Positions 8,599 to 15,397 of a stretch of DNA of 64,000 nucleotides are shown in pieces. The notes beneath the pieces are model-generated. The model was not told the DNA's origin and did no database searches. It was given only the letters and a program-made list of their open reading frames with translations. Each line of letters begins with the position of its first letter. Within the stretch, counting starts at the first letter, position 1. The stretch is from Yeosuana aquiaggeris (GTDB taxonomy: Bacteria > Bacteroidota > Bacteroidia > Flavobacteriales > Flavobacteriaceae): NCBI RefSeq assembly GCF_044003965.1, contig NZ_JBAWKC010000001.1, positions 372,001 through 436,000 of the forward strand, in the 5' to 3' direction. The translations under genes were made by a program, and so were the position numbers.

Positions 8599-9149
8599 TA
8601 TAACGATTGTAAACTTCTTGTTGTTTTATAGTTTTCAATAGTTTTTTTCAATATCTGTCTAGCTCGCGCTAGATTAGATTTTGAAGTACCTATATTAATA
8701 TCTAGCATACTAGCTATGTCTTTATGAGAATAACCATCCAGAACGTATAAGTTAAAAACCAACCTGTACCTGTCCGGTAATTCTTGAATAATCTGCAAAA
8801 GATAATCTATGTTAACAGAATCTTCGTCAATTTCTATCTCCTCATCTTCTGCAAAATCATCAGGGATGATTTCAAAAACCTTTTCGTGACGGTATCGCTG
8901 TAAAACAGTATTAACGGTAATTCTTTTTAACCATCCTTCAAAGGAACCTTTATGTTTAAACTGTTCAATTTTATTAAAAATTGTTAAGAATGCATCCTGC
9001 AGATTATCTTCAGCTTCGGCATAGTTTCTTGAATACTTTAAGCAGATTGAAAATAGTTTGCTCGAAAAGAGTTTGTATATTTCACTTTGTGCTTGAGTAT
9101 CATTAATCTTACAATTTTCTATGAGTTGTTTTAAACCCAAATCAAACAC
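8598..9149 (-). CDS. ECF RNA polymerase sigma factor
   Basis: 183 residues, start GTG at 9149. Region 2 about 20-90 (CLKYSRNYAEAEDNLQDAF, then FKHKGSFEGWLKRI) and region 4 about 118-175 (LPDRYRLVFNLYVLDGYSH, then IASMLDINIGTSKSNLARAR). Directs RNA polymerase to a specific set of promoters. An acidic linker (DDFAEDEEIEIDEDS) separates the two regions. Coupled by one base to the anti-sigma-like barrel protein and preceded 18 bp upstream by a small lipoprotein gene on the same strand, so the three may form one operon. The inducing signal is unknown. Confidence 0.93.
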   Translation of the reverse strand: MFDLGLKQLIENCKINDTQAQSEIYKLFSSKLFSICLKYSRNYAEAEDNLQDAFLTIFNKIEQFKHKGSFEGWLKRITVNTVLQRYRHEKVFEIIPDDFAEDEEIEIDEDSVNIDYLLQIIQELPDRYRLVFNLYVLDGYSHKDIASMLDINIGTSKSNLARARQILKKTIENYKTTRSLQSL

Positions 9150-9167
9150 GTATTAATTAATAATTCA

Positions 9168-9575
9168 TTAATCTATAACGGGTACTTCAATTATTAAATA
9201 TTGATCTTCATCATTTTCGTCAACGCCCTGCCAAAATTTAAAAATATAACTACCATTACTGGTCACAATAAAATTAAAAGTTGCTTCTACCAATTCATCG
9301 CTCAGGTCATTACAATTATTGTCCTGTACGTTATAATTTATAACAGCTACAGTACGTTCATTTAAATTTTTTCTATAATAGAACTCTTTAAAACTATGAC
9401 AAGTTGTAGGTCTTAAATAACTAACGGTAATAGGATAGATTTCACCTAAAGTAAATGATTCTGGTATATTAACACTTTCAACAGGTAAAATATCAAAGCT
9501 GTATTCAAGACTATCGTCGTTGCTACAAGAGGCAAATAAAATTAAGGATAATGTAATTATAATCAAACGTTTCAT
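9168..9575 (-). CDS. Lipoprotein of unknown function upstream of ECF sigma gene
   Basis: 135 residues. Signal MKRLIIITLSLILFASCS with lipobox FASC (Cys17). The mature part is acidic and looks like a beta-sandwich (SFTLGEIYPITVSY, FNFIVTSNGSYIFKFW). Two Cys (in TTCHS and NNCND) could form a disulfide. It ends 18 bp before the sigma factor on the same strand, which suggests co-transcription and perhaps a part in the signal the sigma factor senses (inference). No family recognised. Confidence 0.7.
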   Translation of the reverse strand: MKRLIIITLSLILFASCSNDDSLEYSFDILPVESVNIPESFTLGEIYPITVSYLRPTTCHSFKEFYYRKNLNERTVAVINYNVQDNNCNDLSDELVEATFNFIVTSNGSYIFKFWQGVDENDEDQYLIIEVPVID

Positions 9576-9643
9576 TGCAATTTTCTATTAATTTGGGTTC
9601 ACCAAATAGATGCTGTGACGTTTAAATGGTTGCGTGTTAAATA

Positions 9644-9672
9644 AAAAAATCCCGATTTATCGGGATTTTTAA
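9644..9672. terminator. Intrinsic terminator after recA
   Basis: Stem AAAAATCCCGAT with ATCGGGATTTTT (to 9670) directly after the recA stop. Symmetric A/T runs would also stop transcription in the plus direction. Confidence 0.88.
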
Positions 9673-9673
9673 A

Positions 9674-10678
9674 TTATTTTAAAGCTTTTAAAATTTCTTT
9701 AATTTTTAGTTCCAGTTCATCCTGAAGTTCTGGATTATCTTTAATAATAGCTTTAACAGCATCTCTGCCTTGTCCTAGTTTAGTGTCTTCATAGCTAAAC
9801 CAAGAACCACTTTTCTTAATAATTTCATGTTCAACCGCAATGTCTAAAATTTCACCAACTTTTGAAATGCCTTCGCCGTACATAATATCAAATTCTGCTG
9901 TTTTAAAAGGTGGGGCTACTTTATTTTTAACCACTTTCACTTTGGTTTTATTACCAGTAACGTTGCCGTCAGTTTCTTTAATTTGTGTTGAGCGTCTTAT
10001 ATCTAACCTTACAGAAGCATAGAATTTTAAGGCATTCCCACCAGTAGTGGTTTCCGGGTTGCCAAACATAACTCCAATTTTTTCACGCAATTGGTTAATG
10101 AAAATAACGGTGCAATTTGTTTTACTGATTGAAGCAGTAAGTTTTCTTAATGCCTGAGACATTAATCGTGCATGTAATCCCATTTTTGAATCGCCCATTT
10201 CTCCTTCAATTTCACTCTTTGGGGTTAATGCGGCAACAGAATCTATAACTACAATATCGATAGCGCCAGAGCGAATTAAATTATCGGCAATTTCAAGTGC
10301 TTGTTCACCATTATCTGGTTGAGACATAATTAAATTGTCAACATCTATACCTAATTTTTGAGCATAAAACCTATCAAACGCATGTTCCGCATCAATGAAG
10401 GCTGCAATACCTCCTGCTTTTTGAGCTTCTGCTATGGCGTGTAATGTTAAAGTAGTTTTACCAGACGACTCCGGACCGTAAATTTCAATAACTCGGCCAC
10501 GCGGATAACCACCTACTCCCAGGGCAATATCCAATCCAAGGGAACCAGAAGGAATAGCTTCAACATCTTGTATAGGTGAATCACTCATTCTCATAACCGT
10601 CCCTTTTCCGTAGGCCTTATCAAGTTTGTCTAATGTAAGTTTAAGTGCTTTTAATTTGGCGTCTTTTTCGTTGCTCAT
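9674..10678 (-). CDS. recA: Recombinase RecA
   Basis: 334 residues from the ATG at 10678 (MSNEKDAKLKALK), the usual flavobacterial RecA start. A longer frame to 10747 adds 23 residues without homology and runs through the likely promoter, so it is rejected. Binds single-stranded DNA, performs strand exchange and triggers LexA-type cleavage. Walker A GPESSGKTT at 68-76; VVIDSVAALTPKSEIEGEMGD and FINQLREKIGVMFGNPETTTGG are characteristic. A near-consensus box TATTTTAG lies about 35 nt upstream with a TTG some 20 nt before it. Terminator directly after the stop. Confidence 0.97.
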   Translation of the reverse strand: MSNEKDAKLKALKLTLDKLDKAYGKGTVMRMSDSPIQDVEAIPSGSLGLDIALGVGGYPRGRVIEIYGPESSGKTTLTLHAIAEAQKAGGIAAFIDAEHAFDRFYAQKLGIDVDNLIMSQPDNGEQALEIADNLIRSGAIDIVVIDSVAALTPKSEIEGEMGDSKMGLHARLMSQALRKLTASISKTNCTVIFINQLREKIGVMFGNPETTTGGNALKFYASVRLDIRRSTQIKETDGNVTGNKTKVKVVKNKVAPPFKTAEFDIMYGEGISKVGEILDIAVEHEIIKKSGSWFSYEDTKLGQGRDAVKAIIKDNPELQDELELKIKEILKALK

Positions 10679-10912
10679 CTTTAATTTTATTTCAGTAAAT
10701 ATTGTTGCTAAAATAACACTTCTTTTGTCACAATACAATTTTAGCACGCAACCTTTTTTGGTATTTTACATCTACTTATTATAATGGGAAATTTTTGCTA
10801 TGAAAAGATACGGTTTAAAATTTGACATCAATAATTTTTTGAAAGAATAGGTTTTTATTAAGTGGTAGCTAATCCAAAAATGAAAGCCCTATGTTGACTA
10901 ATTCAAATATTT

Positions 10913-10948
10913 AAAAAAGCACTTTGCAATATGTAAAGTGCTTTTTTT
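10913..10948 (+). terminator. Orphan intrinsic terminator upstream of trhO
   Basis: Stem AAAAAAGCACTTT (10913-10925) with AAAGTGCTTTTTTT (10935-10948), a textbook hairpin and T-run. No plus-strand gene precedes it; the neighbour upstream is the divergent recA. It may end a small RNA or protect trhO from read-through. Confidence 0.8.
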
Positions 10949-10980
10949 ATACTAGATGGCCATGGTTTTTTAAAAAAACG

Positions 10981-10988
10981 TACCTTTG
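10981..10988 (+). promoter_or_regulatory. -7 promoter box of trhO operon
   Basis: TACCTTTG, full TAnnTTTG match, 39 nt before the trhO ATG and 32 nt after the orphan terminator. Confidence 0.75.
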
Positions 10989-11027
10989 CATTTTTAATAT
11001 TCTTTAACCTTAAATCATTAGTATAGC

Positions 11028-12101
11028 ATGCAACTGTACAATAAATTAAGCGCAAAAGAAAGATCAGAATTAATCGATGAAGCAGGAAAGAATCGATTAA
11101 CGCTTTCTTTTTATCAATATGCCAAAATTGGCAACCCTCAAGTGTTTAGAGATCACTTATTCATTACCTGGAATGCATTAGATGTTCTGGGAAGAATCTA
11201 TGTGGCTCATGAAGGGATTAACGGTCAGTTATCACTGCCGGCAGATCGCTTTAATGAATTCAAAACACATTTAGACAGCATTAGTTTCTTAGAAGGAATC
11301 AGACTCAATATTGCCATTGAGCAAGACAATAAATCATTTTTAAAACTTAAAGTTAAAGTGCGTGATAAAATTGTGGCTGATGGTTTGAATGATGACACTT
11401 TTGATGTCACTAATAAAGGCATTCATTTAGGCGCAGAACAATTCAACGCTTTTATAGAAGATGAAAACACGGTTTTAGTTGATATGCGTAATCATTATGA
11501 AAGTGAAATAGGGCATTTTAAAAATGCCGTGACACCAGACGTTGATACATTTAGAGACTCTTTAGATATTATTGAAGCCGATTTAAAAGACCACAAAGAA
11601 GATAAAAACCTGGTCATGTATTGTACCGGAGGCATCCGATGTGAAAAAGCAAGTGCCTATTTTAAGCACAAAGGGTTTAAAAATGTTTACCAACTTGAAG
11701 GCGGAATAATTGAATATACCCGACAAGTCAAAGAGAAAAATTTAGAAAATAAGTTTTTAGGACAAAATTTTGTATTTGATGACCGCAGAGTAGAACGCAT
11801 CAGTGATGATGTGGTAGCTAATTGTCACCAATGCGGTCAGCCTTTTGATGTGCATACTAATTGTGCTAATGAAGCCTGTCATTTACTATTTATTCAATGT
11901 GATACATGTAAAGAGAAAATGGAAAATTGCTGTTCAACCGCTTGTATGGAAATAAACAGATTACCTTATGAAGAGCAAAAGGCACTTAGAAAAGGGAAAG
12001 GTAATAGTAATGACATTTTTAAAAAGGGGAGAGCAGATCATTTACCATTCAAAAAGGATTTGAGAAATATTTTTGAGACCCTAAATATTAATAAAGAATA
12101 A
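11028..12101 (+). CDS. trhO: tRNA uridine(34) hydroxylase TrhO (rhodanese family)
   Basis: 357 residues. TrhO (formerly YceA/UPF0176) uses O2 to hydroxylate U34 of tRNAs to 5-hydroxyuridine, the first step toward cmo5U or mo5U at the wobble base. N-terminal ferredoxin-like part about 20-120 (HEGINGQLSL), rhodanese domain about 140-245 with the active loop CTGGIRC (Cys199), and a Cys-rich C-terminal region about 270-315 (CHQCGQPF, CDTCKEKMENCC) that probably binds metal. Its own promoter box is at 10981. It is followed after 10 nt by a TrhP-like gene, the O2-independent route to the same modification, so the neighbourhood supports the tRNA role over general sulfur transfer. Confidence 0.93.
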   Translation: MQLYNKLSAKERSELIDEAGKNRLTLSFYQYAKIGNPQVFRDHLFITWNALDVLGRIYVAHEGINGQLSLPADRFNEFKTHLDSISFLEGIRLNIAIEQDNKSFLKLKVKVRDKIVADGLNDDTFDVTNKGIHLGAEQFNAFIEDENTVLVDMRNHYESEIGHFKNAVTPDVDTFRDSLDIIEADLKDHKEDKNLVMYCTGGIRCEKASAYFKHKGFKNVYQLEGGIIEYTRQVKEKNLENKFLGQNFVFDDRRVERISDDVVANCHQCGQPFDVHTNCANEACHLLFIQCDTCKEKMENCCSTACMEINRLPYEEQKALRKGKGNSNDIFKKGRADHLPFKKDLRNIFETLNINKE

Positions 12102-12111
12102 CGAGTCAATT

Positions 12112-13356
12112 ATGCAGAAAATTGAATTAATGGCTCCTGCAGGAAATTTTGAATCATTGCAGGCGGCTTTAGATAACGGCGCAGACTCTATTTATTTTGG
12201 AGTGGAACAGCTAAACATGCGTGCAAGAGCTTCCATAAATTTTACCTTAGAGGATTTGCCAGAAATAGCAAAACGTTGTAAAGCCAAAAAGGTAAGAACC
12301 TATTTAACGCTAAACACCATTATTTACGATCATGATTTATCTATAGTTAAAACCTTAATCAACAAAGCTAAAGATTCTGATATTACTGCGGTTATTGCTA
12401 TGGACCAGGCGGTAATAATGACTGCAAGAGAGGTTGGCATGGAAGTGCATATTTCTACGCAAATAAATATCACTAACATTGAAACCGTTAAATTTTATGC
12501 GCTGTTTGCTGACACTATGGTTTTAAGTAGAGAACTGAGCTTAAGACAGGTAAAAAAAATAACCGAGCAAATTGAAAAGGAACAAATTAAAGGACCTTCA
12601 GGTAAATTAATTGAAATAGAAATATTTGGTCATGGAGCTCTTTGTATGGCAGTTTCTGGGAAATGCTATATGAGTTTGCATTCTTATAATTCTTCTGCAA
12701 ACAGAGGTGCTTGTAAGCAAAATTGCAGAAAAAAATATACGGTTATTGAACAGGAAACAGGTTTTGAAATGGAGATTGACAATGAATATATCATGTCTCC
12801 AAAAGACTTATGTACCATAGATATTTTAGATCAAGTAGCAGATGCCGGAATTAAGGTGTTGAAAATTGAAGGTCGCGGAAGAGCCCCTGAATATGTTGCA
12901 AAAGTAATTTCATGTTATCGTCAGGCCATTGATAGTTTAGAAAGTGAGAGGTACCGAAAGGAAAAAGTGATTGTCTGGATGCAAGAACTTGAAAAAGTTT
13001 ATAATCGTGGTTTCTGGAATGGGTATTATTTAGGGCAAAAACTTGGAGAATGGAGTATAGGTTCCGGATCTCATGCTACCCAAAAGAAAGTGTATATAGG
13101 TAAAGGCACGCATTTTTTTCCAAAACCTCAAATAGGTGAATTTAAAATTGAAGCTTATGATATTTCTATTGGAGACACTATTTTAATAACCGGACCAACT
13201 ACTGGTGCTAAAGAAATTGAGGTCAATGATATGATGGTGAATGATGAAAAATTAACAAAAGGGTCTAAAGGAGATTTAGTTACTATTCCTTTAGGTTTTA
13301 GAATTAGACCTTCTGATAAGTTATATAAAATTGTAGAAAACAAAGTAGAAGCTTAA
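12112..13356 (+). CDS. U32-family tRNA hydroxylation protein, TrhP/YegQ-like
   Basis: 414 residues. Labelled a U32 peptidase in many genomes, but the sequence follows E. coli YegQ (TrhP), needed for prephenate-dependent 5-hydroxylation of tRNA U34. Signs: N-terminal LMAPAGNFESLQAALDNGA, core LSRELSLRQV, then HGALCMAVSGKC and RGACKQNCRKKY with Cys178, 185, 201 and 205 placed as in Fe-S U32 proteins, and KIEGRGRAPEYVAKV. C-terminal beta-barrel about 345-410. Stop overlaps the ferredoxin start (TAATG). Placement between trhO and a ferredoxin strengthens the call. RlhA-type 23S rRNA hydroxylation is an alternative; classical protease activity is unlikely. Confidence 0.88.
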   Translation: MQKIELMAPAGNFESLQAALDNGADSIYFGVEQLNMRARASINFTLEDLPEIAKRCKAKKVRTYLTLNTIIYDHDLSIVKTLINKAKDSDITAVIAMDQAVIMTAREVGMEVHISTQINITNIETVKFYALFADTMVLSRELSLRQVKKITEQIEKEQIKGPSGKLIEIEIFGHGALCMAVSGKCYMSLHSYNSSANRGACKQNCRKKYTVIEQETGFEMEIDNEYIMSPKDLCTIDILDQVADAGIKVLKIEGRGRAPEYVAKVISCYRQAIDSLESERYRKEKVIVWMQELEKVYNRGFWNGYYLGQKLGEWSIGSGSHATQKKVYIGKGTHFFPKPQIGEFKIEAYDISIGDTILITGPTTGAKEIEVNDMMVNDEKLTKGSKGDLVTIPLGFRIRPSDKLYKIVENKVEA

Positions 13357-13586
13357 TGGTAGTCATCACCTTACAGCGTAACAAATGTATTGGATGTAAT
13401 TATTGCGTGGAATTTGCTCCTAAACAATTTCAAATGTCAAAAAAAGACGGAAAATCTGTCTTGTTGCATGCTAATGATAAGAAAGGCTTTTTTACTGTAA
13501 AATCTAATGATAATGATATTTTTGAGGCTTGTGACAAAGCTTCAACTGCTTGTCCAGTAAAAATAATCAGTGTAAAATTAATTTAA
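13356..13586 (+). CDS. Single-cluster [4Fe-4S] ferredoxin
   Basis: 76 residues. Cluster ligands C-x2-C-x2-C at Cys11, 14 and 17 (CIGCNYC) and a distant Cys66 followed by Pro (ACP), the single [4Fe-4S] ferredoxin pattern; Cys59 could form a disulfide. It overlaps the TrhP-like gene by one base, so it is likely made in step with it and may pass electrons to its Fe-S cluster (inference). Cytosolic. No terminator is seen before ricT, 150 bp away. Confidence 0.9.
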   Translation: MVVITLQRNKCIGCNYCVEFAPKQFQMSKKDGKSVLLHANDKKGFFTVKSNDNDIFEACDKASTACPVKIISVKLI

Positions 13587-13738
13587 GAATCTACACAATT
13601 AATAAGCTTTTTTAGGGTTGTAATGATAATTAAACTACTATTTTAAAGTAAGCATAATAATCTTATCTTTACCTTTTAAAATAAATATAAACCTTCATTC
13701 GTAATATTTATATTAACGAATTCAACATATAAAAACAT

Positions 13739-14911
13739 ATGGCTTGTAACAGTTGTACAACTGACAGTGGCGGACAACCAAAAGGATGTAAAAATAATGG
13801 TACCTGTGGTACAGATAGTTGTAACAAACTTACCGTATTTGATTGGCTAGCAAACATGTCTCTTCCAAACGGAGAAAAACCTTTTGACTGGGTTGAGGTC
13901 CGTTTTAAAAACGGCAGAAAAGAGTACTATAAGAACCTTGAAAATCTAACATTAAGCATTGGTGATGTGGTTGCTACACAGGCACCATCTGGTCATGATA
14001 TAGGGATGGTTACCCTAACAGGGGAATTGGTGCGGGTTCAAATGAAACGTAAAAATATTTCTCAAGAGTCGGAAGAAATATATAAAATATACAGAAAAGC
14101 GGGTCAAAAGGATATTGATATTTGGTCTGATGCCAGAGACAAGGAAGAACCTATGAAGGTGAAAGCACGTCAATTCGCCATAGACTTAAAGTTAGAGATG
14201 AAAATTTCTGATATAGAATTTCAAGGAGATGCCAGTAAAGCTACGTTTTATTACACTGCTGAAGACAGGGTTGATTTTAGAGAACTTATTAAGGTGTTCG
14301 CCAGAGAGTTTAGAACCCGTATTGAAATGAAACAAGTTGGTTTTCGTCAGGAAGCCGCAAGACTTGGAGGCATTGGCTCATGTGGAAGAGAATTGTGTTG
14401 TTCAACCTGGTTAACAGATTTTCGCTCGGTAAGTACCTCAGCGGCAAGATACCAGCAGTTATCATTAAATCCCCAAAAACTGGCGGGTCAATGCGGTAAA
14501 TTAAAGTGCTGTTTAAATTATGAGTTGGACACCTATCTTGATGCTTTAAAAAGTTTTCCAAAAACAGAAATTAAATTAGAGACTGAAAAGGGAACGGCCG
14601 TTTGCCAGAAAACAGATATTTTTAAGGGGCATATGTGGTATGCTTATGAGGGTGAATGGATGAATTGGCATAAAATAACAACTGATCAGGCAAACGAAAT
14701 AATTGGCATTAACAAAAAAGGCAATAAAGTTTCAAGCCTTGAAGAATATGCTTCTGAGTTGATCAATGAGAGTAAAAATGAGTTTGAAAACGTTGTTGGT
14801 CAAGATAGTTTAACGCGCTTTGATAGTCCAAAACCAAATAATAAACGTAAAAATAAAAGGAACAATAAAAATAGAAGAAAACCTCAAAACATAAAAAATG
14901 ATGCGAAATAA
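13739..14911 (+). CDS. ricT: PSP1-domain Fe-S protein RicT (YaaT)
   Basis: 390 residues. PSP1 domain about 60-270 with IGSCGRELCCSTWL and LAGQCGKLKCCLNYE, the RicT signatures. Extra N-terminal Cys cluster at 3, 6, 17, 23 and 28, probably Fe-S related. In B. subtilis RicT works with RicA and RicF to guide RNase Y in mRNA maturation; only RicT is present here, so its role in Bacteroidota is uncertain. The C-terminal 30 residues are strongly basic (KPNNKRKNKRNNKNRRK), suggesting RNA contact. The gene overlaps gldH by 14 bp. Confidence 0.9.
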   Translation: MACNSCTTDSGGQPKGCKNNGTCGTDSCNKLTVFDWLANMSLPNGEKPFDWVEVRFKNGRKEYYKNLENLTLSIGDVVATQAPSGHDIGMVTLTGELVRVQMKRKNISQESEEIYKIYRKAGQKDIDIWSDARDKEEPMKVKARQFAIDLKLEMKISDIEFQGDASKATFYYTAEDRVDFRELIKVFAREFRTRIEMKQVGFRQEAARLGGIGSCGRELCCSTWLTDFRSVSTSAARYQQLSLNPQKLAGQCGKLKCCLNYELDTYLDALKSFPKTEIKLETEKGTAVCQKTDIFKGHMWYAYEGEWMNWHKITTDQANEIIGINKKGNKVSSLEEYASELINESKNEFENVVGQDSLTRFDSPKPNNKRKNKRNNKNRRKPQNIKNDAK

Positions 14912-15395
14912 GGTATTGTTCTTAGTTTTAGTTTTTTCTTTAGTAATAGTTTCTTGTGATTCAAAAAGGATCTATGATGATTATAAATCTGTTCCGGATG
15001 AATGGAATAAAGATTCAATAATGTCTTTTAAAATACAGCCTCCAGATTCCATTAACCCTTATAATTTATTTGTGAATTTAAGAAACACCAATAAATATAA
15101 GTATAGTAATATTTTTTTAATCGTTGAAATGGTCTTTCCCCACGGAAAAACAATAAAGGACACTTTAGAATACAGAATGGCCGATCCAAGTGGCAAATTA
15201 TTAGGCACAGGTCTTATGGATGTTAAAGAAAATAAGTTGTGGTATAAAGAAGCTGTTGTTTTTAATGAATCTGGTGAATATACAGTTAACATTCAACATG
15301 CTATGAGAGAAAACGGCAAAGTAAACGGCGTTGTTTCTCTTGAGGGTATTACAGATATTGGTTTTAGAATAGAATCCCCAACAAGTAATAAATAG
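14898..15395 (+). CDS. gldH: Gliding motility lipoprotein GldH
   Basis: 165 residues, lipobox VIVSC (Cys20). The mature part has the GldH pattern: IYDDYKSVPDEWNKDSI, NPYNLFVNLRNTNKYKYSN, then IFLIVEMVFPHGK. GldH is required for gliding in Flavobacterium johnsoniae and linked to T9SS-dependent motility. The order ricT-gldH-PBP1A is a familiar flavobacterial arrangement. Start is either 14898 or the adjacent Met at 14901. It ends 2 bp before the PBP gene. Presence of GldH alone does not prove that the organism glides. Confidence 0.92.
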   Translation: MMRNKVLFLVLVFSLVIVSCDSKRIYDDYKSVPDEWNKDSIMSFKIQPPDSINPYNLFVNLRNTNKYKYSNIFLIVEMVFPHGKTIKDTLEYRMADPSGKLLGTGLMDVKENKLWYKEAVVFNESGEYTVNIQHAMRENGKVNGVVSLEGITDIGFRIESPTSNK

Positions 15396-15397
15396 TT

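Larger units (their letters stand above)
10679..11027. other. 349-bp intergenic region between recA and trhO
   Basis: Divergent spacer holding the recA promoter on the left, a strong hairpin terminator at 10913-10948 with no gene upstream of it on the plus strand, and the trhO promoter box at 10981. The only short frame on the plus strand is a 16-codon one at about 10800 (MKRYGLKFDINNFLKE), which is too short to support. Confidence 0.7.

Noticed and set aside
10800..10850. 16-codon frame MKRYGLKFDINNFLKE before the orphan terminator
   Set aside because: Too short to support as a gene without conservation data; noted only as part of the gap.
12112..13356. Reading the U32 protein as a secreted collagen-type protease
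   Set aside because: No signal peptide, conserved Cys set and strong similarity to YegQ/TrhP, plus trhO and ferredoxin neighbours.
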